Shown here piece by piece: positions 36,051 to 44,709 of a DNA stretch of 64,000 nucleotides. Source of the stretch: Paenibacillus sp. PL91 (GTDB lineage: Bacteria > Bacillota > Bacilli > Paenibacillales > Paenibacillaceae); the NCBI RefSeq assembly GCF_012935325.2, contig NZ_JABBYG020000007.1, positions 1 through 64,000 on the forward strand, in the 5' to 3' direction. The translations under genes and the position numbers were made by a program. Under the pieces are notes generated by a model that saw only the letters and a program-made list of their open reading frames with translations, had not been told where the DNA came from and did not search any database. Each line of letters begins with the position of its first letter. Position 1 is the first letter of the stretch.

Positions 36051-36112
36051 ATAAGAAGAGAAAGCTAGCAAGGAAACTTTTCATATCCAAAATAAAGAGG
36101 AGAGATATAGCT

Positions 36113-37018
36113 ATGTGGCTGGATTGTGCCATTATTGGCGGAGGGCCAGCGGGCTTAAATGCTGCGCTTGTGCTTGGAAGATCGCGGAGGAATGTCATTT
36201 TGTTCGATCATAACCGGCCAAGAAACGCAGTGACGCATGAGTCGCACGGCTTCATTACGCGGGACGGCATAGAGCCGCGCGAGTTTCGAAGGCTTGCCCA
36301 TGCCGATATTGCCAAGTACCCTTCGGTGACCGTTAAGCCAGACAAGGTGACGGAGGTGTCTCCGAATGGAGCGGGCTTTCAGGTGTCGACGAGCAACGGT
36401 GTCATGTACCACGCACGTACAATCATATTGGCTACCGGACTGAAGGAAGTGCTGCCGGCGGTGCCTAACATCGATCATTATTATGGGAAAAGCTTGTTTA
36501 GCTGCCCCTATTGCGACGGCTGGGAGCTGAGAGATAAGCCGCTGATCGTCATTTCGGAGGGGGCGAATCTATTCCATTTGGCCAAAATCGTCTATAACTG
36601 GAGCAAGGATTTGCTCTTATGCACGAATGGAGCGAATAACTTAAACGCTGAGCAAATCGGCAAGCTTAGGCAGAAGGGCATTCAAGTGAGCCAGCACCGG
36701 ATTAAAGCGCTGCATGGCGAGAATGGACGGCTTAGCCGCGTCGTTTTTGAGAATAACGCTGAAGCAAAGCGTGCAGGCGGCTTCGTTTCTCCGTCATGGG
36801 ATCAGGCGGCGCCCTTCGGTGAAGCGCTTGGCTGCGCAATGACGCCGGCAGGCGGCTTTGTCACGGATGATTACGGCAGAACAAGCATCAGGGGCGTGTA
36901 TGCGGCTGGCGATACGTCTATCATTGCACCCGCTCAGGTTATCGTCGCCGCAGGCGAGGGAAGCAAAGCAGCGATTGGCGCTAATACGGATATGACACAG
37001 CAGGATTTTGGATTCTAG
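36113..37018 (+). CDS. NAD(P)/FAD-dependent oxidoreductase, thioredoxin-reductase-like
   Basis: 301-residue class-II flavoprotein. FAD motif 'IIGGGPAGLNAALVLGR' is at residues 7-23; 'LATGLKEVLPAVP' is near 110; the redox pair is 'CPYCDGW' near 128; the C-terminal 'GVYAAGDTS' closes the FAD site. It resembles thioredoxin reductases but lacks the usual second 'GGGDSA' glycine motif: the stretch after the CxxC pair reads 'VISEGANL' instead. NADPH binding may therefore be altered. ATG 36113 follows GAGGAGAGAT. It is monocistronic, preceded by a possible attenuator hairpin. The role is likely disulphide or small-molecule redox. Confidence 0.87.
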   Translation: MWLDCAIIGGGPAGLNAALVLGRSRRNVILFDHNRPRNAVTHESHGFITRDGIEPREFRRLAHADIAKYPSVTVKPDKVTEVSPNGAGFQVSTSNGVMYHARTIILATGLKEVLPAVPNIDHYYGKSLFSCPYCDGWELRDKPLIVISEGANLFHLAKIVYNWSKDLLLCTNGANNLNAEQIGKLRQKGIQVSQHRIKALHGENGRLSRVVFENNAEAKRAGGFVSPSWDQAAPFGEALGCAMTPAGGFVTDDYGRTSIRGVYAAGDTSIIAPAQVIVAAGEGSKAAIGANTDMTQQDFGF

Positions 37019-37216
37019 TTGCGCGAAGCGCTGCATGCATGGCATGCTTGAACAAGTGGCCGCCTAGTCCAGGAGGTTTTTTGCTACATAAAGAAGAGAA
37101 GCATAGAGCGTGGTTGTTACAGCGGTTCGCTTTGTGGGTATTGGTGTGGGACGAAATTAATTAGACTATTCTACAATACGTAGAAAGCTCTATCCGTTGG
37201 CAGGAGGAGAGATGAT

Positions 37217-38026
37217 ATGCTAGAGAAGCTGCATCCAGATGATTATGTTTTAAACCAGTACCCATTTATGCGAGATGAGCTGCAATATAATTTGATTCAT
37301 TTGATTTCCGCGATTGAAGGGGCGACTGCCTTGAAGACGCCTGACGGCCGTATGCTTTTTGCGGGCTCGCCGGGACATAATGCTTGGCTATGGCTGTCGG
37401 AGGACATGGCCGATGATCGAAGGACAGCGCTGATGCAGGAGCTTATTGCCTATTACGAAGGAACCGACTTGTCCGGCATTTGCGGCACACCGGCTACGGC
37501 AGAGTTTTTTGCTAAGCTGTATGCTGAGGCCAACCAACTGGAGTACCACGCTTATATGCTAATGGAAACTTACTCATGCCCAAAGGTGATTAAGCCCATT
37601 AAAGTCAAGGGGAAGATGATCCAGGCTGCTCGGCAGCATTTGGAGCTTGTCGCCGAATTTTTGGCCGGTTTCACCGAAGATGCTTACGGCGCGTCGGTTA
37701 TACCTGCAAGCCAGCTTCCGGCTGCTGAGGGCATGATCATGAGAGGCGATTTATATTTTTGGACCGTTAACGAGCTTCCGGTATCGATGGCGAACATCGC
37801 CCACCGATCTCCCCGGCACGGAAGGATAAATGCCGTCTATACACCGCAGGTGCTGCGAAAGAACGGATATGCAAGCGCGATTGTAGCGGGTCTTTGCTCG
37901 ATTTTGGAGGAAGAGAACCGAGAGCCGATGCTGTATGCGGACACCAAAAATCCAGCCTCCAACAAGGTATACAAAAATGTAGGCTTCGTAGAGAGCGGAC
38001 CGATTGCCGAAATCCGTTTTAGGTAG
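37217..38026 (+). CDS. GNAT-family N-acetyltransferase
   Basis: 269-residue protein. The C-terminal acetyl-CoA-binding region is typical of GNAT proteins: 'INAVYTPQVLRKNGYASAIV' (about 204-223, with the R/Q-x-x-G-x-A pyrophosphate loop) and 'NKVYKNVGFVE' near 255. The N-terminal half has no recognisable catalytic domain and probably forms a degenerate GNAT fold. ATG 37217 has AGGAGGAGA upstream. The WYL regulator starts 33 bp after its stop, so the two may be co-transcribed. The acceptor substrate is unknown. Confidence 0.85.
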   Translation: MLEKLHPDDYVLNQYPFMRDELQYNLIHLISAIEGATALKTPDGRMLFAGSPGHNAWLWLSEDMADDRRTALMQELIAYYEGTDLSGICGTPATAEFFAKLYAEANQLEYHAYMLMETYSCPKVIKPIKVKGKMIQAARQHLELVAEFLAGFTEDAYGASVIPASQLPAAEGMIMRGDLYFWTVNELPVSMANIAHRSPRHGRINAVYTPQVLRKNGYASAIVAGLCSILEEENREPMLYADTKNPASNKVYKNVGFVESGPIAEIRFR

Positions 38027-38059
38027 GGGCAAGCAAGCTCATAGAAAGTAGGGAACCAT

Positions 38060-38998
38060 CTGAAAATCGATCGTTTACTGGCGATGACCGTACTTCTCCT
38101 TAATCGCGGGCGGATAAGCGCGAAGGAGCTCGCTGACCGTTTTGAAGTATCCACTAAGACGATCTATCGCGACATGGATACGCTGAGCCAAGCTGGTGTC
38201 CCGATACTTGCTCATCAAGGCACAACGGGCGGGTTCGAGATTATGGAGCAGTACACCATTTCGCGTCAATATTTATCGTTAGGAGAAATCTCGTCTATTA
38301 TTGCGGCTGTAAAAGGGATAGGTACCGCCATGGATGATGCAACCTATGCGAGCTTGCATGAGAAGGTCAAGACGCTGCTGCATCAATCGGACAAGCACCA
38401 AGACGGCAACGTCGGAGAGCGCTTGATCTTCGATCTCAACCCTTGGGAGCAGGGACCGGAAGCACGCCAAAAGGTGAACTTGTTAAAGCGGGCTATTGAT
38501 GAAACCCAGAAGGTGCAGTTTAGCTACGTGAATATGAATGGCTCGGAGTCGGAGAGAATGGTCGAGCCCTATGCACTGCTATTGAAGGCAAATGTATGGT
38601 ATTTGCAGGCGTATTGCTTGCTCCGTGAGCAGTTTCGCGTATTTCGTTTGTCTCGCGTGCAGCAGCTTCAAATGCTCTCCGATCCGTTTGAGCGTCGCGA
38701 AGTGCCTTCGTTAGAGGGCTACACATGGGGTACGGAATGGACAAAAAACGCGGATACGGAAGTAACGCTTATCTTCCACCCGAAAGCGCGCTACCGTGTC
38801 GGCGATTCCTTTCATTCGGATCAAGTGACGGTTCTGGAGGATGGGTCCTTGCGTGTAGAAGGAAAGTTTACGGTAGATGAATGGTTTTATGGCATGATTC
38901 TCAGTCACGGTGATTCAGTAAAGGTGGAGCATCCGGCCTATATGGCAGAGCAAGTGATGCAGCGCGCCAAAAATATTATTAGTCGTTACGAGAACTAG
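38060..38998 (+). CDS. YafY-type regulator: HTH plus WYL domain
   Basis: About 312 residues. The N-terminal DeoR-like helix-turn-helix ('GRISAKELADRFEVSTKTIY') is followed by a WYL sensor domain ('VWYLQAYCLLREQFRVFRLSR', near 195-215). The family normally begins M-K-I-D-R-L-L-A-M, and this text is present from a CTG at 38060 (read L-K-I-D-R-L-L-A-M). No ATG, GTG or TTG occurs before the upstream in-frame stop at 38042. AGTAGGG lies about six bases before the CTG. The first conventional start is ATG 38084, eight codons later. I therefore prefer a CTG start. The effector-binding protein encoded next is a probable partner. Confidence 0.85.
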   Translation: MKIDRLLAMTVLLLNRGRISAKELADRFEVSTKTIYRDMDTLSQAGVPILAHQGTTGGFEIMEQYTISRQYLSLGEISSIIAAVKGIGTAMDDATYASLHEKVKTLLHQSDKHQDGNVGERLIFDLNPWEQGPEARQKVNLLKRAIDETQKVQFSYVNMNGSESERMVEPYALLLKANVWYLQAYCLLREQFRVFRLSRVQQLQMLSDPFERREVPSLEGYTWGTEWTKNADTEVTLIFHPKARYRVGDSFHSDQVTVLEDGSLRVEGKFTVDEWFYGMILSHGDSVKVEHPAYMAEQVMQRAKNIISRYEN

Positions 38999-39062
38999 GA
39001 CAGACAGCTGTCCACTTTCCCCAAGTACAATAAGAGCATATTCAAGGAATGGGGAATGATGG

Positions 39063-39545
39063 ATGAATACGAATCTTATTCAAAAACCAGCAATGACGTT
39101 AATCGGAGTAGCCGCGCGGACGACAAATGCGGAGGAAGCAGGTCCAAATGGGCGGCTGCCTGCGCTGTGGAACACTTATTTCGCAAGCGGCATCGCCGAG
39201 CAGACGAAGGTCAGCAACAGCCATTTGATCTATGGGCTATATACCAATTACGAGAGTGATGCTAGCGGCGCTTACACCGTTGTTGTCGGGCATGAATGCA
39301 GTGACGCAGCGGTTGATGTACCGGAGGGCTTCGTGCAGGCAACGATTCCGGAGGCCCAGTATATGGTGTTTAGGACGAAGAGGGGCCCCGTTTTCGAGGT
39401 TGTGGTGCAAGCGTGGAACGAGATTTGGGCTTATTTCGAGCATTCGTCATTAAAACGTACCTACACAGGCGATTTCGAGCTGTATGATGGCCGAAATCTT
39501 AATCCGGCGGATGCAGAGGTCGACATCTATATCGCGGTAAAATAA
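39063..39545 (+). CDS. GyrI-like / AraC effector-binding domain protein
   Basis: 160-residue stand-alone effector-binding protein. Visible features are the N-terminal 'KPAMTLIGVAARTTNA', the middle 'GLYTNYESDASGAYTVVVGHE' and the C-terminal 'FELYDGRNLNPADAEVDIYI', which together match the GyrI-like small-molecule-binding fold (about 155 residues). No DNA-binding domain is present. It lies 64 bp after a WYL regulator and before a strong terminator, so the two likely form one transcript. It may bind a ligand such as a cationic drug or dye; this is inferred. Confidence 0.82.
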   Translation: MNTNLIQKPAMTLIGVAARTTNAEEAGPNGRLPALWNTYFASGIAEQTKVSNSHLIYGLYTNYESDASGAYTVVVGHECSDAAVDVPEGFVQATIPEAQYMVFRTKRGPVFEVVVQAWNEIWAYFEHSSLKRTYTGDFELYDGRNLNPADAEVDIYIAVK

Positions 39546-39550
39546 AGCCA

Positions 39551-39605
39551 GCAAACGGCAGCCATACAAGGCAAAGCGAGCCTTGTATGACTGCCGTTTG
39601 CTTTT
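39551..39605 (+). terminator. Rho-independent terminator
   Basis: A long stem, GCAAACGGCAG...CTGCCGTTTGC with inner CATACAAGGC/GCCTTGTATG pairing, is followed by TTTT. It ends the WYL/effector-binding transcript and faces the convergent DeoR gene. Confidence 0.92.
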
Positions 39606-39629
39606 GGCGGGATGAGATTGCCTCGAAGT

Positions 39630-40397
39630 TTATCCGATGCTGCTCGCTATGAGCACCTTAACCCCTTTGCTTTCTATCGCTTCAATGGCTTCGATGCTGG
39701 CTTCGTCATCGGTAATAAGCAGGTCGATATCCGTGATAGCGCCCGATTTGGCAAAGAAATCGACGCCTAGCTTCTCATGAGGGGCGAGGCATATCGTTTT
39801 TCTGGAGACGGCTATTGCCGTACGGCCAAGGGATGCGACTTCGGGAGTCGCCGTGCTTAATCCGTTTTGTGAAATACCGCCTCCTGTAGCAAAGCAGAGG
39901 TCAAGCGTGAATTGTCTTAAAAAATCGTTTGCGAGCGTATCCGACACATTGCCCGATGGCTTGACCTTGCCGCCGAGAAGATAGACGTCTATCTTGTCGC
40001 TTTCCTTTAAAGCATCCGCAATTCGGATGGAGTTGGTGACCACCGTGAAAGGGAAGCTGGGCAAAAAAGGAAGCATGCCGAAGTGAATGCCTCCGCTGCC
40101 GATGAACACCGTATCTGCTTCCTTAATGAAGGATGCGGCCATTTTCGATATGGCATTTTGATGCGGTGCTCCGCTTTGATAACGTAAGCTTGGCGGTTGA
40201 GGAGCTTGCCTAACCTTTACAGCCGGAATAGCTCCGCCATGCGTACGCCTCAAGAGCCCTTTCTCCTCCATGATGGATAAGTCCCGTCTGATGGAGTCAA
40301 TGGATAACTCGAAGAGATCTGCCAGCTCCTTGGCAAGCACGCGTCCGTCCTTCTCAAGCAGCTCCAAAATTTTGTCTCGTCTTTCGTCAGAGAACAT
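39630..40397 (-). CDS. DeoR-family transcriptional regulator
   Basis: 255-residue regulator. The N-terminal helix-turn-helix reads 'DGRVLAKELADLFELSIDSI' (about 16-35), followed by 'RRDLSIMEEKGLLRRTHGGA', the canonical DeoR text. The C-terminal sugar-phosphate isomerase-like sensor contains 'VFIGSGGIHFGMLPFL'. ATG 40397 follows GGAGG. Upstream is a TTGACA-N18-TAAAAT promoter whose spacer holds 10-bp direct repeats, so autoregulation is likely. No sugar operon adjoins it; the only same-strand neighbour upstream is a carbonic anhydrase gene with its own terminator. Its targets are therefore unknown. Confidence 0.9.
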   Translation of the reverse strand: MFSDERRDKILELLEKDGRVLAKELADLFELSIDSIRRDLSIMEEKGLLRRTHGGAIPAVKVRQAPQPPSLRYQSGAPHQNAISKMAASFIKEADTVFIGSGGIHFGMLPFLPSFPFTVVTNSIRIADALKESDKIDVYLLGGKVKPSGNVSDTLANDFLRQFTLDLCFATGGGISQNGLSTATPEVASLGRTAIAVSRKTICLAPHEKLGVDFFAKSGAITDIDLLITDDEASIEAIEAIESKGVKVLIASSIG

Positions 40398-40441
40398 AGT
40401 AGACCGCCTCCAAAATTCATCTTATCATCGATGATGTTTCC

Positions 40442-40494
40442 ATTTTATTCGGTTTTATTCCGTTTTGTCAAATATTATCTTCGTGTTTATTCAG
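40442..40494 (-). promoter_or_regulatory. deoR-type promoter with phased 10-bp direct repeats
   Basis: On the minus strand, TTGACA (40471-40466), an 18-bp spacer, then TAAAAT (40447-40442). On the plus strand TTTTATTCGG (40443-40452) and TTTTATTCCG (40453-40462) are adjacent direct repeats. A third relative, GTTTATTCAG, lies at 40485-40494. DeoR-family proteins commonly bind such direct repeats, so this is a likely autoregulatory operator. Confidence 0.72.
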
Positions 40495-40523
40495 TTATTA
40501 TCATTATTATTCTTCTATCATTA

Positions 40524-40559
40524 AATAAAAAAGCACTCCAACCTAAAGTTGAAGTGCTT
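40524..40559 (-). terminator. Terminator of the carbonic anhydrase gene
   Basis: On the minus strand, AGCACTTCAAC...GTTGGAGTGCT is followed by TTTTTTATT. Confidence 0.92.
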
Positions 40560-40566
40560 GCTGCGA

Positions 40567-41133
40567 CTACTCCTCGCGGAAATCCTGTACGAGAACCTCC
40601 AGCGCGCCCGTCACCGGGTCGAGGATAAAGCCATGAACCGGAATATCCTTCGGGAAGAGCGGATGCTTGCGAATAAGCTTCACGCTGTGCATAACGCCTT
40701 CCTCGGCGCTTGAGAAGCCCCTTAAAAACTTCTCCATACGAATGCCTGAATTTTCAAGCGTTTCAAGAACAAGCGGGTCGATGCCATGATCAACGAACTT
40801 GCTGACCATGCCAGCCGTATCAAGGTTTGTCATGCCACAGCCATGGTGGCCGATGACAAGCACCTCGCGCGCCCCAAGCTCATAGACGGAAACGAGAATA
40901 CTGCGCATCGCGCTTCCGAATGGCTGAGTCAGAATGGCGCCTGCATTTTTAATAAATTTGGCATCGCCATTTTTTAAATTAAGCGCTTTGGGCAGCAGCT
41001 CGACGAGCCGCGTATCCATGCAGGTAAGAATGGCTACCTTTTTATCGGGAAATTTGTCGGTTAGATAGGCTTCATATTGCTTCTCTTCTACAAACTGCTT
41101 ATTAAATTCTAACATGCGGGGAACGATGGACAT
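40567..41133 (-). CDS. Beta-class carbonic anhydrase
   Basis: 188-residue cytoplasmic zinc enzyme interconverting CO2 and bicarbonate. Zinc ligands are seen as Cys in 'ILTCMDTRL' (about residue 38) and the His-x2-Cys in 'VIGHHGCGM' (about 95-101). The conserved Asp-Arg dyad is in 'CMDTRL'. Overall text and length (about 187) match the YtiB-type enzymes of Bacillus. ATG 41133 has AGGAGG upstream. It is monocistronic with its own terminator. Confidence 0.92.
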   Translation of the reverse strand: MSIVPRMLEFNKQFVEEKQYEAYLTDKFPDKKVAILTCMDTRLVELLPKALNLKNGDAKFIKNAGAILTQPFGSAMRSILVSVYELGAREVLVIGHHGCGMTNLDTAGMVSKFVDHGIDPLVLETLENSGIRMEKFLRGFSSAEEGVMHSVKLIRKHPLFPKDIPVHGFILDPVTGALEVLVQDFREE

Positions 41134-41210
41134 ATGATTTCCTCCTATCGAAGTTTCTATATCTATTTATTTTATTATTCATAGAAATAGGGAGCTAGTC
41201 AAATGATCAT

Positions 41211-43361
41211 TTAATGAATTAATCCGCTTTGCTTCGCTTTTTCCACCATTTTAACAGAATAGCGATTAATCCATTTTTTCAGCGCAAGCCCCAGAAGCAG
41301 TGCGATACCGGCGAAAACCGCAAGAGCGATCAGATCTCTGATGACAATATCCCATAAAATACCGCCTACCGCTTCGCGCATCATGCTGATGGCATACGTA
41401 AATGGTAAAAAGTGATGAATCGCTTGAAAAAACGGCGGCGTCACCTGTATGGGGAACGTACCGCCCGATCCAGCAAGCTGGAGCACGAGCAGGACGATCG
41501 CCATCGCTTTGCCGACATTGCCGAATATCGATACGAGTGTATATACAATGAGCATAAATACGGCGCTAAGCACGACGCCAAACAGCACAAACCACATTTT
41601 ATCAGCAACAAACGCCTTGAGCAGATAGATGTCGCCTAATGTTACGAGCAGCGACTGCACGATGGCAATCGTAAGGAAGGTGAGATAGCGGCCGAAATAA
41701 ATATGATAGCTCCGGTACGTATTCTCTGGATGATGAACGTCCACGGTCAGCAAGGAGACGAGCAGCAGCGCTCCGACCCATAAGGACAGTGTTGTAAAAA
41801 AGGGCGACATCGCCGACCCGTAATTCGGTATCGGGAACAGCCTGTTTTCCTTCAATACGACAGGCTCCGCGAAAAAAGCGCCCTCGCGCTCGGCATCGTT
41901 TTTGAGCAGGTCAACGAGCTCATTCAAATTGCCTTCCTTCTCAAGCTCGCGGATACGCTGTGCGAAGTCTTTGATCTTCTGCTCTGCCGCAGGCAAGTTT
42001 TTCTGGATTTTCGCAAGCTCCTTGCTGCCTAGCTCAAGCCCCTTCGCCGCATCGTTCACCACCTGCAGGGCGCTCGGAACCCGTTTGTTTGCTTCTGATA
42101 ATACCGACTGAGCTTTTGCTGCCGCCTGCTTGGCTTTGTCCGCCGCCTGCTTAATGCGCGGCATTATTTCACTATCGTAGCGGCTTAGCACGTCGGTTAG
42201 CATTTGTGCGGTTTCCGAGGACAAGCTGCTCAGGCGGTCAATGAGGCTCTGTGCAGGCTGCTCGCCTCTCTCGATGGCCGATTGAATCTGCTGAACGAGC
42301 ACAAGCTGCTGCTTGAAGCGGCTGTTCACCTGTTTCAGCCGATCAATTGTAGACGTAAGCAGTTTGCCATCAACCGCTTCATTCAACTTCTCAAGGAGAT
42401 TGACCATCCCTCCCGTTACCGTAACCGCGCTTGTTAGACGCTTCTCTGCAAGAGCTAAGGTGGACTTTACGACCTCCGGATCAATCGAGCTGTCCTGCAA
42501 AATACCGGTAAGCGCCTGAACAGCGTTGGCCGTCTCAAGCAGCAGCTGCAAATCCTGCTTGATGAGCGGCCCTGCCGTATCGAGCGTAGTTGTACTTTGG
42601 TCAAAAAAAGTGCCGAGCTGCTTCGTAAATGCCTCGCCGTCCTTAGCGAGCTCTGCTGCTTTCGGCAGCTCTGTTTGAACGGTTGCGACGATTTTTTTCG
42701 ATTTGTCGATATCGGTAGACGCGAGTGCAACAGCCTCGTTCATTTGCGGAATTAGCGCCTCAAGCGTGAATACGGTATTGCGAACCTTCTCAATCGCAGG
42801 CTGATTGGCTTCCAGCTCTATGCCGATTTGATTGAAGATGCGAAAAATCGTTTCGTTCGCGGTTTTGACGAAGCTTGCGCGAACCTCTTCAATAATGCCG
42901 CTCGCGCCCTTCTGGGCGATTTTTGGCGATACCGCATTGATCTTCTCGTTCACGGCATAGTCGAGCTCTGCTTGCTGCAGATTGTCCGTCAGCACAGTCG
43001 CCATTTTGGCCGAAAAGTCGGCTGGAATGGTGATGCTGGCATAGTAGTCGCCATGCTTTACACCCTCGATCGCCTTCCTCTCCCCAACAAACACCCAGCC
43101 TATCTTTTTGTTTTCCTTCAGCGAAGCTACGATTTCGTCCCCGACCTGAATCGGCGTGCCGCGCAGCTCGGCGCCTTCGTCATTGTTCACGACGGCAATG
43201 GCGAGCGAGCCGGTCTGGCCGTATGGGTCCCAGGATGCTTTGATATTAAACCATGCGTAGAGGGAAGGTAGAAAGGCGAGCCCGAGAATGATGATGGCAG
43301 CTGCACTGTTTCGAGAAATATTGCGAAGATCCTTGCTGTAAATGGCCCAGATATGTCCCAT
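41211..43361 (-). CDS. YhgE/Pip-family membrane protein (ABC-2 type permease)
   Basis: 716-residue protein of the YhgE/Pip family. An N-terminal helix with 'IIILGLAFLPSLYAWFNIKASWDPYG' (about 20-45; signature PSLYAWFNIKASWDPYG) is followed by a long extracellular coiled-coil-rich region. Five C-terminal helices carry the ABC-2 permease motif 'GSGGTFPIQVTPPFFQ' (about 632). Relatives include phage-infection protein Pip and ESX-like secretion components in Firmicutes, so it may export or assemble something at the cell surface. ATG 43361 has GGGAG just upstream; the frame is open 5 codons further. No WXG100 genes are nearby. Confidence 0.88.
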   Translation of the reverse strand: MGHIWAIYSKDLRNISRNSAAAIIILGLAFLPSLYAWFNIKASWDPYGQTGSLAIAVVNNDEGAELRGTPIQVGDEIVASLKENKKIGWVFVGERKAIEGVKHGDYYASITIPADFSAKMATVLTDNLQQAELDYAVNEKINAVSPKIAQKGASGIIEEVRASFVKTANETIFRIFNQIGIELEANQPAIEKVRNTVFTLEALIPQMNEAVALASTDIDKSKKIVATVQTELPKAAELAKDGEAFTKQLGTFFDQSTTTLDTAGPLIKQDLQLLLETANAVQALTGILQDSSIDPEVVKSTLALAEKRLTSAVTVTGGMVNLLEKLNEAVDGKLLTSTIDRLKQVNSRFKQQLVLVQQIQSAIERGEQPAQSLIDRLSSLSSETAQMLTDVLSRYDSEIMPRIKQAADKAKQAAAKAQSVLSEANKRVPSALQVVNDAAKGLELGSKELAKIQKNLPAAEQKIKDFAQRIRELEKEGNLNELVDLLKNDAEREGAFFAEPVVLKENRLFPIPNYGSAMSPFFTTLSLWVGALLLVSLLTVDVHHPENTYRSYHIYFGRYLTFLTIAIVQSLLVTLGDIYLLKAFVADKMWFVLFGVVLSAVFMLIVYTLVSIFGNVGKAMAIVLLVLQLAGSGGTFPIQVTPPFFQAIHHFLPFTYAISMMREAVGGILWDIVIRDLIALAVFAGIALLLGLALKKWINRYSVKMVEKAKQSGLIH

Positions 43362-43487
43362 GTTCTCCCACCCCAAAAATGTTTTTCTTAGTATAGCTGA
43401 ATAAGCCGAAATCTACACCACGGATTTGTCAAAGCTGGTGCTGGCATGTTACTTGAGGGGTGGGTGCTTCAAATGAAAGCATGAAAA

Positions 43488-43520
43488 AACAGCAGCTCAA
43501 GGTTTTCCCTTGAGCTGCTG
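43488..43520 (-). terminator. Terminator of the luciferase-like monooxygenase gene
   Basis: A perfect 13-bp stem, CAGCAGCTCAAGG / CCTTGAGCTGCTG, is followed on the minus strand by TTTTTT. Confidence 0.93.
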
Positions 43521-43529
43521 CCTATTTCG

Positions 43530-44558
43530 TTATTGCTGTACGGCTGCGGAACGAATCTCGTTCACAGCCTCAGCAAGCAGCTCGTAGGAACGAAGACGCG
43601 CTGCGTGATCATAGATTTGGCTGACGACAATTAGCTCATCGGCCTCCGTCTGTTCAATGATTGAGCTCAGCTTGTCCTTGACGGTTGTTTTTGTACCCGC
43701 AATCGTGAAGCTGAGCTGCCTTTGCACCATCATTTTCTCCTGCTCGCTCCATAGTCCGTCCATGCTATCGACAGGAGGATTTAGCTGTCCCATACGACCG
43801 CGGATGAGGTTCAGGAACGCTTGCTCCTGCGAGGTAGCAAGAAAAGCAGCAGCCTCATCCGAGTCTGCGACAACGATATTTAAGCCGACCATAGCGTAGG
43901 GCTTGTCCAATACCTCAGATGGCTTGAAGTTATCGCGGTACAGCTTCAAGGCAGGGAGCAGGAAGTCTGGCGCAAAATGGCTGGCAAACGCAAACGGAAG
44001 GCCATGGTGCCCGGCAAGCTGAGCGCTAAAGCCGCTTGAGCCAAGCAGCCAGATCGGCACGTCCAGCCCCTCGCCCGGCACTGCTCTTGGCATCACGCCG
44101 CGGGATTCTTCGCTAGGATTGAAATAATGGCGAAGCTCGCTAAGCTGCTCGGGAAAATCTTCCCCGTTGCTGCCGAGCCCGCGGCGAAGTGCGCGCGCCG
44201 CAACCTGATCGGAGCCTGGTGCTCTTCCAAGGCCAAGATCGATACGTCCAGGATACATCGACTCCAGCGTACCGAATTGCTCCGCAATGACGAGGGGGGC
44301 GTGGTTTGGCAGCATGATGCCGCCGGAGCCGACGCGGATTTTCTGCGTGCCGGCGGCTACATAGCCAATAACAACAGACGTTGCGGAGCTGGCGATACCG
44401 GGCATGTTGTGATGCTCAGCGAGCCAGAACCGATTGTAGCCCCATTTCTCGGCATGCTGGGCAAGATCAAGCGTGTTGCGGAAGGACTGAGCCGGCGTAC
44501 TGCCGGTAACGATGGGGGCAAGATCTAATATGGAAATGGGAATGTTAGGTATCGACAT
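43530..44558 (-). CDS. Luciferase-like (LLM class) flavin-dependent monooxygenase
   Basis: 342-residue LLM-family protein. The N-terminal '[20 protein letters not shown]' and '[20 protein letters not shown]' (about 43-62), together with '[15 protein letters not shown]' near 102, mark the single-component-like group near B. subtilis YceB/YddN. It uses reduced FMN supplied by a reductase and O2 on an unidentified substrate. ATG 44558 has AGGAGGT upstream. It lies 150 bp downstream of the SDR gene on the same strand and could be read through from it. Confidence 0.88.
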   Translation of the reverse strand: MSIPNIPISILDLAPIVTGSTPAQSFRNTLDLAQHAEKWGYNRFWLAEHHNMPGIASSATSVVIGYVAAGTQKIRVGSGGIMLPNHAPLVIAEQFGTLESMYPGRIDLGLGRAPGSDQVAARALRRGLGSNGEDFPEQLSELRHYFNPSEESRGVMPRAVPGEGLDVPIWLLGSSGFSAQLAGHHGLPFAFASHFAPDFLLPALKLYRDNFKPSEVLDKPYAMVGLNIVVADSDEAAAFLATSQEQAFLNLIRGRMGQLNPPVDSMDGLWSEQEKMMVQRQLSFTIAGTKTTVKDKLSSIIEQTEADELIVVSQIYDHAARLRSYELLAEAVNEIRSAAVQQ

Positions 44559-44709
44559 AGCGGATTGTACCTCCTAAGGAAAGCGTAAACGGGATAAAGA
44601 CCGTTTCGCAGAAAATGGATTCGCTGCATGGATCATGTATGGCTAGTAGACCGAGCCTAAACGTAAAACCCCAGCGCCAGCAAGGGCGAGGGGCATCGAA
44701 TGATAACGT

